12,318 nt of DNA from CALXJM01 sp963930325 (GCA_963930325.1 CAWVME010000091.1:1-12318), one strand, 5' to 3'. Counted from the first letter of the stretch, positions 1 through 7,309 are shown. The notes: generated by a model from the letters alone, not told the origin. A program made the numbers and translations.

Positions 1-345
1 GAATAGGACATAGAAAAAATGAAATTTTTTCTTATTAGCTTCTTTTACAAGTAATGGGATACTGCCTAAAATAAGACCAATAAAAGTAAATTTGGTTTCA
101 GTGGAATAATTTATAAAGAGCCACCTTAAAGCATTTCCAAATAAAATAATTCCAATTCCGGTTCCAAGACAAATAGGAAATAAAAATGAAAAATTCTTTT
201 TCCAATCCTTAAAGAAATGTACAATAGAAGATACTAATTTGCCATAAATACCGAAAATAACACAAAGAACGCCGCTGCTAATTCCTGGAAGAATAGCACC
301 GGCTCCAATTAATATTCCTTTAAAAAAATTCCATACAAATTTCAT
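1..345 (-). CDS. DUF368/PopT-family membrane protein, probable undecaprenyl-phosphate translocase (C-terminus off window)
   Basis: The 115 visible residues begin MKFVWNFFKGILIGAGAILP and continue with a glycine-rich stretch GISSGVLCVIFGIYGKLVSS (about residues 21-40). This is the hallmark N-terminus of the DUF368 family: a hydrophobic helix, then PGxSSG/PGxSGG, then a GxY motif. Two further hydrophobic segments (about 53-70 and 86-99) fit a polytopic membrane protein. Some DUF368 members (PopT) have been shown to return undecaprenyl phosphate, the lipid carrier for wall and glycan precursors, across the membrane; that role is inferred here. The start codon at 345-343 has an AGGTG ribosome binding site just upstream. 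The gene lies 46 nt after the AMP-ligase stop in the same direction, with no clear terminator between, so the two are probably co-transcribed. The end lies beyond base 1. Confidence 0.8.
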   Translation of the reverse strand, partial: MKFVWNFFKGILIGAGAILPGISSGVLCVIFGIYGKLVSSIVHFFKDWKKNFSFLFPICLGTGIGIILFGNALRWLFINYSTETKFTFIGLILGSIPLLVKEANKKKFHFFYVLF

Positions 346-391
346 AACAACACCTATTGCATGAGTATGCAAAAAATAAAGAAATATGATT

Positions 392-2110
392 TTAGGTTTC
401 TAAAATTTTTTTTATTTCCTCAAAACGCTTAACTTTTTGAGTTGTTGTTTTTATCATAGGTTCATCAGTAATAATTAAATGCTTTATATGTTTATAATTT
501 GTTAAGGTTTGATTTAATTCTTTTATATCTTTCCATATTTTTTCTTCTAATTGTTCTTTTGTAAAATTAACAAAATGTTCCTGAACATAATCTGTGTTAT
601 AAACGATTTTTGCAGATAACAATAAATCATCGCCTTTTGGCATTCCAAATACCATACTTTCATCTACATATGGAAATTTATTAATTAATATTTCCAGTTC
701 TTCTGGATAAATATTTTTTCCATTTTTTAAAACAATAACATTTTTCTTTCTACCAGCAATATAAATATATCCATCTTTATCTATATAACCTAAGTCACCT
801 GTGTAGAACCAACCATCTTGTAAAACTTCTTTAGTTGCTTCTTCATTTTCATAATAACCGAGCATTACATTAGGACCTTTAGCAACAATTTCTCCAATGC
901 CATTTTCATTTGGATTATCAATTTTAATTTCTACATTACAAAGAGGAAAACCAGTAGAACCATAGCGAATAGCAGATTCTCTTTCTGCAATAAGAACAGG
1001 AGAGGTTTCGGTTAAACCATATCCTTGAATAGCAGTAACTCCGAAATCGTGAAAACCTTTAGCTACAGTTTTATCAATAGCAGCAGCACCACTAATAGTA
1101 AAGCGGATATTACCACCTAATTTATCTAATACACTTTTAAAAATTTTTCTTCGAATATCAATTTTAAATTTAAGAAGAAAATTACTGATTTTTATTGCAA
1201 GTTTTACTATTTTTGTTTTTCCTTGTTTGTCAATTTCTTTCCATATTTTTTTATACATAGACTCTAACAAAAGAGGAACACATACAAAAATAGATACTTT
1301 ATATTCAACTAAGTTCTTTTGAATATATTTTAATCCATCACAAAATACATTGGTTACTCCATGACTTAAGAAAAAGATTAAGCCAGTTGAACCAAAGGTG
1401 TGGTGAAATGGTAAAAAAGCTATATTAACATCAGATGGATATATTTTAATAACATAGCTTAAAGCATAAATATTAGAGGTAATATTTTTATGTGAAAGCA
1501 TTACTGCCTTGGAAATAGAAGTTGTACCTGATGTGAAAAGAAGCATACTCATTTTTTGTTCATCAATAGGAGCAGTAAGAAAACGAGTATCTCCAGCATT
1601 TAGTTTTTCTTTTCCAATCTCTATAAGTTCTGCAATAGATGGAAAATCAGAATTTTCTTCCATGCAAATAAAACTTTGAACCTGTGTAGAATTACGTTTT
1701 TGTATTTCTTTCATAGTATCTAAGTAATCTTTTCCAAAAATAACAGCATTTGCATAACTCCTCTGCAAAAGAGACTCTATTTCTTGTTTAGGAAGACCTT
1801 TATCTAAAGGAACTGTAATTCCTGTACCATTAACTGTAGCAAAATAAGCTACAGCCCATTCATAGCAGTTTTTGCCAATAATAGCAATCCTTTTCCCATT
1901 TAATTCCAAATCAAAAAAAGAAGTACCAAGAGAATTAATATCATCTTGAAACTGTCTATAGGAAATATGCGTATAAGAAATATCTTGACCATTTTTCTTT
2001 TTTAGAATAAAAGCATCTTCATTAGCATGAAGAGAAACAGAATTTTTAAGTAATTCCCTTAAATCTTTAAATTCTTTAAATTGAGCAGTATTGTCAACAT
2101 CGCTTTTCAT
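392..2110 (-). CDS. AMP-binding acyl-CoA synthetase-like ligase
   Basis: This 572-residue member of the ANL adenylate-forming superfamily resembles long-chain fatty acid-CoA ligases. It should activate a carboxylic acid with ATP to an acyl-AMP and pass it to CoA or a carrier thiol. Visible motifs are the phosphate loop TSGTTSISKA (193-202), the adenine/Mg motif GYGLTETSP (363-371), FYTGDLG (435-441), the hinge region starting GRKKN (453), and the C-terminal catalytic lysine K559 in TTTQKVKR. The phosphate loop is slightly divergent, with S and A where G is usual at both ends of the xxSK core, but the lysine is kept. No signal peptide or membrane anchor is evident, so it is probably cytosolic. 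GGAGG lies about 10 nt before the ATG. It is the first gene of a leftward unit with the PopT-like gene. The upstream promoter carries two palindromes, suggesting repressor control. The substrate cannot be named from sequence. Confidence 0.87.
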   Translation of the reverse strand: MKSDVDNTAQFKEFKDLRELLKNSVSLHANEDAFILKKKNGQDISYTHISYRQFQDDINSLGTSFFDLELNGKRIAIIGKNCYEWAVAYFATVNGTGITVPLDKGLPKQEIESLLQRSYANAVIFGKDYLDTMKEIQKRNSTQVQSFICMEENSDFPSIAELIEIGKEKLNAGDTRFLTAPIDEQKMSMLLFTSGTTSISKAVMLSHKNITSNIYALSYVIKIYPSDVNIAFLPFHHTFGSTGLIFFLSHGVTNVFCDGLKYIQKNLVEYKVSIFVCVPLLLESMYKKIWKEIDKQGKTKIVKLAIKISNFLLKFKIDIRRKIFKSVLDKLGGNIRFTISGAAAIDKTVAKGFHDFGVTAIQGYGLTETSPVLIAERESAIRYGSTGFPLCNVEIKIDNPNENGIGEIVAKGPNVMLGYYENEEATKEVLQDGWFYTGDLGYIDKDGYIYIAGRKKNVIVLKNGKNIYPEELEILINKFPYVDESMVFGMPKGDDLLLSAKIVYNTDYVQEHFVNFTKEQLEEKIWKDIKELNQTLTNYKHIKHLIITDEPMIKTTTQKVKRFEEIKKILET

Positions 2111-2173
2111 AGTAATAAAACCTCCATTTGAACAATTTTATTTAGTTTACTAATTTTTATATACAATATTTTG

Positions 2174-2222
2174 TAATCTAGTTTGCGATACTAGATTATC
2201 ACATGTAGATTGACATGTCAAT
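2174..2222 (-). promoter_or_regulatory. Ligase promoter with two overlapping palindromic operators
   Basis: On the minus strand TTGACA (2221-2216) is followed 15 nt later by the extended -10 TGTGATAAT (GATAAT at 2200-2195); an alternative -10, TAATCT, lies at 17-nt spacing. Two perfect inverted repeats overlap it. The first has 9-bp arms, TAATCTAGT (2174-2182) and ACTAGATTA (2190-2198), separated by 7 nt, and covers the -10 and probable start point. The second is the 14-bp palindrome ATTGACATGTCAAT (2209-2222), which covers the -35. This geometry is typical of repressor operators. The cognate regulator is not in the window. Confidence 0.6.
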
Positions 2223-2225
2223 GAC

Positions 2226-2254
2226 TTGACTACATATTCAAAAAATGATAAGAT
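2226..2254 (+). promoter_or_regulatory. Predicted sigma-A promoter of the toxin-PHP operon
   Basis: TTGACT (2226-2231), a 17-nt spacer and TAAGAT (2249-2254) form a reasonable vegetative promoter reading right, about 65 nt before the first gene. Its -35 starts only 3 nt beyond the 14-bp palindrome 2209-2222, so a protein bound there could affect both divergent promoters. Confidence 0.5.
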
Positions 2255-2318
2255 AGCAAAAACAATATGTGAAAAAATAATTTATTAAATAATATGTTTA
2301 TGTTTTTAGGAGGAAAAT

Positions 2319-2525
2319 TTGAATAATAATAGATTAGAGTTAGCAATTTATGTAATTAACTTAAAAATAGCAAATGAAATAAAAAACAATAAAGAAAGTA
2401 ATTATGAAAAATTTAAAGAAAAATTAGAAAAGCTTTATAAAGAAAAAGGAGAAATATACATAAACAAAGAAGAAACAATAGATAAGGTACTTACGAAATA
2501 TTTAGAAGAATTAAAAGGGAGTTAG
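2319..2525 (+). CDS. Small charged helical protein, candidate antitoxin of the zeta-type toxin
   Basis: This 68-residue protein begins at TTG, five nt after a strong AGGAGG (2308-2313). No ATG is available in frame. It is rich in Lys and Glu, has no Pro and only two Gly, and reads as two or three helices: residues 1-22 amphipathic (RLELAIYVINLKIANEI), 27-43 strongly charged, and 53-65. It ends 9 nt before the zeta-toxin start, whose ribosome binding site lies within its last codons. Known zeta toxins are neutralised by small all-helical epsilon or PezA proteins encoded immediately upstream. Size, composition and position fit that role, but no specific antitoxin family signature is recognised, so the assignment rests on context. 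It contains no obvious DNA-binding helix-turn-helix. Confidence 0.72.
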   Translation: MNNNRLELAIYVINLKIANEIKNNKESNYEKFKEKLEKLYKEKGEIYINKEETIDKVLTKYLEELKGS

Positions 2526-2534
2526 TTAAAAGCT

Positions 2535-3500
2535 ATGGAAAAAGATGATAAAAAATACGATTTAACGCCAGAAGAATATAATAGATGTTTAGTAAGAGCA
2601 GAAATTGCAACATTTATGCAAGGAGAAACGGTTGACAGACCAGTATCGATATTTATTGTAGGGCAAGCTGGAGCAGGAAAAACAGGATTAAAACGATTTG
2701 TTATAAATGAGGCAGAAGATATGAGGAAACTTGGAAGCCATATAGAACTTAATCCAGATGAAGTAGCAATACATCACGAACATTACCAAAAGATTATAAA
2801 AGAATTTCCAGATGAATCTTATAAAATCCTACAAAGATTTGTAAACCCTGCTATGGATACTTATTTAAGACCAAAAGCTGTGGAACTAAGAAACAATATT
2901 CTGCAAGAAGGAACTTTTGGAGCAATGCAAGGATATTTAACTATACTTGATTTCCAAAAAAACGGAGGGTATGCATCAATCGGAAAACTAAAAAATGATG
3001 GAACAAGAGAAAAGAAAAATGTAAAGGGAGGATATGATATAGAAATAAATATACTAGCAGTTGATAAATTTGAAAGTATATTATCGTGCTATGAAAGAGA
3101 ACAATATTTTAGAGAAGCTGGACTACCACCAAGGGTTGTTACAATGGAAAACCACGACAGGGCATATATTAATATGCTGGAAACTATAAGAACTGTAGAA
3201 GGTAGGGGACTTTTTAATAGAATTAGAGTTTTTAAAAGAGGATATTTACCTGACAGACCAGAACTAGTATATATTAATGGTGATGGAAAATATGCAGGAA
3301 CAATAGAAGCAATTAATACAGAAAGGGCAAAAAATCGAAAAGAACTACTAAGCAATCCAGAACAATATATGAAAAGAATCGAAAGTTTGAGAGAAAGAAT
3401 AAGAAATAATGGAATTAAGCGACAACTGACTAAACTAGAAGAATTAGAAGATATGTTTAATAGTGAAGTAGAAAAACATAGAAATTGCAAGAGTTTATGA
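2535..3500 (+). CDS. Zeta-toxin-family P-loop kinase
   Basis: This 321-residue protein has the zeta-toxin layout. A Walker A loop GQAGAGKT sits at 43-50. An acidic substrate-binding segment ELNPDEVAIHH (71-81) has D75 in the position of the catalytic Asp. LQEGTFG (124-130) matches the conserved EGT motif. An arginine-containing lid follows in the SCYEREQYFREAG to PPRVV region (184-202), and a basic helical tail runs from about 265 to the end. Characterised zeta/PezT toxins phosphorylate UDP-N-acetylglucosamine at the 3'-OH and block peptidoglycan precursor synthesis; the same reaction is inferred here, not shown. The ATG at 2535 follows GGGAG located at the end of the preceding gene. It lies between the small candidate antitoxin and a PHP phosphoesterase, all tightly spaced. 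All key motifs look intact, so it is probably active. The approximately 55-residue charged C-terminal helix could be an extra partner-binding region. Confidence 0.85.
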   Translation: MEKDDKKYDLTPEEYNRCLVRAEIATFMQGETVDRPVSIFIVGQAGAGKTGLKRFVINEAEDMRKLGSHIELNPDEVAIHHEHYQKIIKEFPDESYKILQRFVNPAMDTYLRPKAVELRNNILQEGTFGAMQGYLTILDFQKNGGYASIGKLKNDGTREKKNVKGGYDIEINILAVDKFESILSCYEREQYFREAGLPPRVVTMENHDRAYINMLETIRTVEGRGLFNRIRVFKRGYLPDRPELVYINGDGKYAGTIEAINTERAKNRKELLSNPEQYMKRIESLRERIRNNGIKRQLTKLEELEDMFNSEVEKHRNCKSL

Positions 3501-3510
3501 GGTGATAATT

Positions 3511-4395
3511 TTGATTGACTTACATATGCATTCTGTATATTCAGATGGAGAAAATACTGTAATAGAATTGTTAGAAAAAGCACAAATAAATAAATTAGAA
3601 TACATTTCTATAACAGATCATGACAACTGCAGTGCTTATACAGAACTAAATAATATAGATATACAAAAATATTATTCAGGAACTGTAATTCCTGGAATAG
3701 AAATAAAATGTTCTATTAATGGGAGACTAATAGAAGTATTAGGATATAAATTCAATATTGAAAAAATGAAAAAATGGATAGAAGAATTCTATAAAGATAA
3801 ATCAAAAGAAAAACTACAACAAAAATATTTTAACTTGCTGTATGAAAAATCTCTAAAAATGGGTTTAACTTTAAGCCCAAAGGAAATGGTAGTATTTAAT
3901 AACAAAACAGACTGGGCAAGTTTAGCTATTTATAAAGAAATAAAGAAACACCCTGAAAACCAAAAAAAAGTGCCAGATGATTTCTGGGAGGAATTTAATA
4001 CATTTTCTAAAAAGTATTGTGGAAACAAAGAACACATTTTATATATTAATAAAGAAGAAGACTATCCATCTATACAAGAAGCTATAAATGCAATTAAAAA
4101 TTCTGAAGGTATGGTATTTTTACCTCATTTATTTATTTACAAATGGGTAGATAATCCTGAAAAATTTATAAATGATATTCTTAAAACTTATAGTATAGAT
4201 GGTATAGAATGTTATCATAGCGATTTTAGCGAGGAAAATATTATTTATTTGAAAGAACTATGTAAGAAAAGAAATTATTTTATGAGTGGTGGCTCAGATT
4301 ACCACGGAAAAAATAAGCCAGGAATAGAAATGGCAGTAGGAAAAGGAAATTTAAAAATCACAGCAGATATTGTTAAAGATTGGATAAACATATGA
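3511..4395 (+). CDS. PHP-domain metal-dependent phosphoesterase
   Basis: The 294-residue protein has the complete set of PHP metal-ligand motifs: H5 and H7 (DLHMHS), D12 (SDG), H37 (TDHD), E63 (GIE), H206 (LPH), H236 (CYHSDF), and D263 and H265 (SDYHG). It resembles the TrpH/YciV branch, whose members remove phosphates from nucleotide bisphosphates or trim RNA 5' ends; the true substrate is unknown. The chosen start is TTG 3511. GAGGTG (3499-3504) lies six nt before it, and the resulting N-terminus MIDLHMHS is the usual one for the family. A GTG at 3502 would fall inside that ribosome binding site. The site overlaps the toxin stop codon, so translation is probably coupled to the zeta kinase, suggesting a shared function. 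A central insert of about 100 residues (80-200) lies between the metal-binding halves, as in other TrpH-like proteins. Confidence 0.85.
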   Translation: MIDLHMHSVYSDGENTVIELLEKAQINKLEYISITDHDNCSAYTELNNIDIQKYYSGTVIPGIEIKCSINGRLIEVLGYKFNIEKMKKWIEEFYKDKSKEKLQQKYFNLLYEKSLKMGLTLSPKEMVVFNNKTDWASLAIYKEIKKHPENQKKVPDDFWEEFNTFSKKYCGNKEHILYINKEEDYPSIQEAINAIKNSEGMVFLPHLFIYKWVDNPEKFINDILKTYSIDGIECYHSDFSEENIIYLKELCKKRNYFMSGGSDYHGKNKPGIEMAVGKGNLKITADIVKDWINI

Positions 4396-4398
4396 TAT

Positions 4399-4494
4399 TT
4401 TACATTAAAGTTTCTCATTGAATATGAAAAATCGATTTTTCATATTTAAGCAAAAGAAACGAGATTTGTTCTATAAACATTCACTTAATGTAAA
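4399..4494. repeat. Nested inverted-repeat spacer between the PHP and DUF1836 genes
   Basis: Outer 10-nt arms TTTACATTAA (4399-4408) and TTAATGTAAA (4485-4494) enclose a perfect 26-bp palindrome at 4421-4446: a 13-nt half, AATATGAAAAATC, mirrored about a central CG. A GTTTC/GAAAC pair (4410-4414 and 4456-4460) lies between them. The inner stem could act as a weak terminator in either direction, since each arm has a run of A or T, but no clean T tail follows. A weak promoter-like TTGTTC-17 nt-TGTAAA (4466-4494) for the next gene overlaps the right arm. The spacer is about 137 nt and no coding potential is seen. Confidence 0.5.
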
Positions 4495-4532
4495 TTAAAT
4501 ATTATAAAATTGATTAGCAAAGGAATGAAGCA

Positions 4533-5021
4533 ATGAATCAAGATGAAGTTTTAAAATTCCATATTCCAAAATGGGAAGAGCTTCCGAATATTAATTTATA
4601 TTTGGATCAAATTGTTATTATATTAGAAGAATATTTAAAACCATATATTGGAAACAAGGAAGAAAAAATTATTACCAAAACAATGATTAATAACTATGTT
4701 AAACAAGAACTTTTAGAGCCTCCAATTAAGAAAAAATATAAGAAAGAACATATTGCTTATTTATTTGTTATTTGTATTTTAAAGCAGGTTTATAGTATTA
4801 GCGATATAAATGAACTAATTAAAGTTGCTTTAAAAGACAACACTGTAGAAGAAGCTTATGATAAATTTTGTGTAGCACTAGAAAAAGCAATATATGCAAC
4901 ATTTGGAGAAAAAAGATATGAAGAAAGCGAAAACATGACAGAAGAAAAATATTTGTTAAAAAATGTAACACAATCTTTTGCAAATAAACTATATGTGGAA
5001 AAGAAGTTTTTACATAAATAG
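4533..5021 (+). CDS. DUF1836 protein
   Basis: The 162-residue soluble protein matches the DUF1836 pattern. An N-terminal segment FHIPKWEELPNI (9-20) is followed by a core ITKTMINNYVKQELLEPP (47-64), then KKKYKKEHIAYLFVICILKQVYSISDI (66-92, quoted in part: KEHIAYLFVICILKQ). The region 47-92 looks like a MerR- or winged-helix-like DNA-binding fold, so a regulatory role is often suspected for the family, but its function is not established. AAAGGA (4519-4524) lies eight nt before the ATG. It stands alone, separated from the upstream PHP gene by a structured spacer and from thrS by a T-box promoter and leader. No clear terminator follows its stop codon before the thrS promoter. There is no signal peptide or membrane segment. 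Confidence 0.75.
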   Translation: MNQDEVLKFHIPKWEELPNINLYLDQIVIILEEYLKPYIGNKEEKIITKTMINNYVKQELLEPPIKKKYKKEHIAYLFVICILKQVYSISDINELIKVALKDNTVEEAYDKFCVALEKAIYATFGEKRYEESENMTEEKYLLKNVTQSFANKLYVEKKFLHK

Positions 5022-5044
5022 AGGCGGAAAAAATATAAAATTGA

Positions 5045-5076
5045 TTGACAATAACAAAAAAATGAGTTAATATAAT
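5045..5076 (+). promoter_or_regulatory. Predicted thrS promoter
   Basis: A consensus -35 TTGACA (5045-5050) precedes TAATAT (5068-5073) at 17-nt spacing. A perfect TATAAT overlaps at 5071-5076 but with a 20-nt spacer. Either would start transcription around 5080-5085, just before the T-box stem I. Confidence 0.55.
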
Positions 5077-5091
5077 ATGTAATTAAATAAT

Positions 5092-5317
5092 AAGCTAAGA
5101 TGAGACAAAGTAAAATAAAGGTTGCTACCAGAGAGGATTAGTGATACGCTGAAAGCTAATCTAAGTAAACATATTTGAAAAACTACCTCGGAGCTTTCTG
5201 CTTAAAAGGCAGACGTGTAAGATACGATAAAATCTAAAATGAAGTAAAATTTAGGGTGGAACCGTGTTAATAGCACCCCTATTAATTAAAAGATTAATAG
5301 GGGTGCTATTTATTTTT
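5092..5317 (+). promoter_or_regulatory. Threonine T-box riboswitch leader
   Basis: This is a full T-box leader upstream of thrS. Stem I closes with AAGC (5092-5095) against GCTT (5200-5203). It contains the GA/K-turn-like GATGAGA (5099-5105), the AGAGAG motif (5130-5135), and a distal helix of GATTAG against CTAATC. The specifier is read as ACC (5185-5187), a threonine codon, in the expected position on the 3' side before TCGGAGC. A small hairpin TCTGC/GCAGA follows (5197-5213). The T-box motif AGGGTGGAACCGTG spans 5253-5266; its UGGA would pair with a tRNA 3' end UCCA. Uncharged tRNA-Thr should favour the antiterminator (TAGGGTG pairing with CACCCCTA) and raise thrS expression. Confidence 0.93.
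5269..5317 (+). terminator. T-box-controlled intrinsic terminator
   Basis: A perfect 18-bp stem (5269-5286 with 5293-5310) with a 6-nt loop and a TATTTTT tail (5311-5317). Its 5' arm contains CACCCCTA, which can pair instead with the T-box motif to form the antiterminator. Confidence 0.92.
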
Positions 5318-5353
5318 GCTAAATAGTTTCTTATTAATCAAAAGGAGGTTTTT

Positions 5354-7111
5354 ATGTTTAAAATTAAATTAGAAGGTGGAAAAACAATGGAAGTAGAAAA
5401 GAAAACATTTTGGCATACTACTTCTCACATACTAGCACAAGCAGTAAAAAGGCTATATCCTAATATTAAACTAACAATAGGCCCTGCCATAGATAATGGG
5501 TTCTACTATGATTTTGACACGGATGAACCTTTTTCACAAGAAATGCTTGAAAAGTTAGAAGAAGAGATGAAAAAAATTGTAAAAGAAGATTACAAGATCG
5601 AAAGATTTGTTTTATCTCGTGAAGAAGCAATTAAACTTATGGAAGAAAAAGAAGAACCATATAAAGTAGAATTAATTAAAGAATTGCCAGAAGGTGAAGA
5701 AATTTCTTTTTATAAACAAGGTGAATTTATTGATTTATGTGCAGGACCTCATATCCCAAGCACAGGAAGTGTAAAAGCCTTTAAACTTTTATCCTCTTCA
5801 GGAGCTTATTGGAGGGGCGATGAGAAGAACAAAATGCTACAAAGAATTTATGGAATATCTTATCCAAAGGCTTCGGAACTAGAAGAATATTTAAACTTAA
5901 TAGAAGAAGCAAAGAAAAGAGATCATAGAAAATTAGGAAAAGAATTAGAGCTATTTTTCTTTGACGAAACAGCACCTGGAATGGCATATTGGTTGCCAAA
6001 AGGCTTTAAAATGATGAATGTTTTAATTGACTTGTGGAGAAAAGAACATGAATCAAGAGGATATCAAGAATTTTCTGGACCACAATTGAATAGTAGTAGT
6101 TTATGGAAAACTTCTGGCCATTGGGACCACTATAAAGAAGATATGTTTATTTTAGAAGATGCAGATGGAAACGAACAAGCATTAAAACCAATGAATTGCC
6201 CAAATTCTATAAAAGTGTATCAAACTAAATTAAGAAGTTATAAAGATTTACCATTAAGATTTAATGACATTGACGTAATTCACAGAAACGAAAAGTCAGG
6301 GCAGTTAAATGGATTGTTTAGAGTTAGAATGTTTAGACAGGACGACTCTCACAACTTTATTATGGAATCCCAAATTAGAGAAGAAATTGAAGACATTATA
6401 GAAATTATAAAGAAACTTTATGGAATTTTTGGACTAGATTATCGCCTAACATTATCTACAAGACCAGAAGATTTTATGGGAGAAATTGAAACATGGAATA
6501 GAGCAGAAGAAGACTTGCGTGGAGTACTAGACGAAATATGTGGTAAAGAAAATTATGAAGTAAACGAAGGAGATGGGGCTTTTTATGGGCCAAAAATAGA
6601 CATAAAGATGAAAGACTGCTTGGGAAGAGAATGGCAAATGGGAACAGTACAACTTGATTTTCAATTACCATTACGTTTTAACTTATCATATATAGATAAA
6701 GAAGGAAATAAAAAAACGCCAATAATGATTCATAGGGCATTATTTGGTTCATTTGAGAGATTTATAGGAATTATTACAGAGCACTACGCTGGAGCATTTC
6801 CAGTATGGCTTGCACCAACACAGGTAAAAATTTTGCCAATTGCAATTACCCACAAAGAATATGCAGAAAAATTGAAAGAACAACTATCTGCAAAAGGAAT
6901 TCGAGTAGAAATAGATGAAAGAGAAGAAAAAATAGGATATAAAATTCGAGAAGCACAATTACAAAAAATACCATATATGCTAATTATTGGAGATAAAGAA
7001 ATAGAGGCAAATGCAGTAGGAGTTCGTTCAAGAAAAGAAGGAGACATAGGAAGTTTAAGTGCTGATGAATTTATGAAAAAACTGCAAGATGAAATTAAAA
7101 ACTATAAGTAA
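5354..7111 (+). CDS. thrS: Threonyl-tRNA synthetase lacking the TGS domain
   Basis: This class II synthetase charges tRNA-Thr in the cytosol. The 585 residues begin at an ATG six nt after AAAGGAGG. The editing domain is present, with H21 and H25 (HTTSH) and C129/H133 (CAGPH), which normally hydrolyse Ser-tRNA-Thr. The catalytic core has the zinc ligands C282 (MNCP), H333 (DDSH) and H460 (MIHRALFGSFERF), and motif 2 FRVRMFRQDD (322-331). An anticodon-binding domain follows from about 488. Usual ThrS is about 640 residues and starts with a TGS domain of about 60 residues. Here only MFKIKLEGGKTMEVEK remains, which looks like the first strand pair of TGS joined directly to the editing domain. Bacterial ThrS forms lacking this domain exist. 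The T-box leader regulates it, and a strong hairpin terminates it. Confidence 0.96.
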   Translation: MFKIKLEGGKTMEVEKKTFWHTTSHILAQAVKRLYPNIKLTIGPAIDNGFYYDFDTDEPFSQEMLEKLEEEMKKIVKEDYKIERFVLSREEAIKLMEEKEEPYKVELIKELPEGEEISFYKQGEFIDLCAGPHIPSTGSVKAFKLLSSSGAYWRGDEKNKMLQRIYGISYPKASELEEYLNLIEEAKKRDHRKLGKELELFFFDETAPGMAYWLPKGFKMMNVLIDLWRKEHESRGYQEFSGPQLNSSSLWKTSGHWDHYKEDMFILEDADGNEQALKPMNCPNSIKVYQTKLRSYKDLPLRFNDIDVIHRNEKSGQLNGLFRVRMFRQDDSHNFIMESQIREEIEDIIEIIKKLYGIFGLDYRLTLSTRPEDFMGEIETWNRAEEDLRGVLDEICGKENYEVNEGDGAFYGPKIDIKMKDCLGREWQMGTVQLDFQLPLRFNLSYIDKEGNKKTPIMIHRALFGSFERFIGIITEHYAGAFPVWLAPTQVKILPIAITHKEYAEKLKEQLSAKGIRVEIDEREEKIGYKIREAQLQKIPYMLIIGDKEIEANAVGVRSRKEGDIGSLSADEFMKKLQDEIKNYK

Positions 7112-7117
7112 TGTTAT

Positions 7118-7151
7118 AAATTCTAGGGAACATATTCCCTAGAATTTGTTT
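7118..7151 (+). terminator. Rho-independent terminator of thrS
   Basis: Perfect 13-bp arms AAATTCTAGGGAA (7118-7130) and TTCCCTAGAATTT (7135-7147) with loop CATA lie 7 nt after the thrS stop. The T tail (TTTGTTT) is interrupted by one G. The stem is symmetric, but neither flanking gene points the other way. Confidence 0.8.
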
Positions 7152-7247
7152 ATGTGAGGAAGAAAAGAGACAAAATTAATCAATGAGGAATCAAAATATG
7201 AAGGAAAAAGATTTAATGTAAATTTTTAATGATTTTTATAAAATGTA

Positions 7248-7276
7248 TTGTAGAAAAAAAATTGTATTGATATAAT
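7248..7276 (+). promoter_or_regulatory. Predicted promoter of the FIST-dehydrogenase operon
   Basis: TTGTAG (7248-7253), a 17-nt spacer, and the extended -10 TGATATAAT (TATAAT at 7271-7276) lie about 34 nt before the FIST start. A second TATAAT at 7282-7287 lacks a well-placed -35. The rest of the 7152-7247 spacer shows nothing recognisable. Confidence 0.6.
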
Positions 7277-7309
7277 TTGGGTATAATAAATTACGAAGGA
7301 GGAATCTTT

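Noticed and set aside
3089..3583. A 164-codon open frame on the minus strand across the toxin/PHP junction
   Set aside because: It lies antisense to two well-supported genes, has low-complexity Ser/Leu-rich composition and no ribosome binding site; it is a shadow of the AT-rich coding strand.
7198..7221. A 7-codon ORF (MKEKDLM) after GAGG in the thrS-FIST spacer
   Set aside because: It is too short to support, lies upstream of the predicted promoter, and has no attenuator structure with it.
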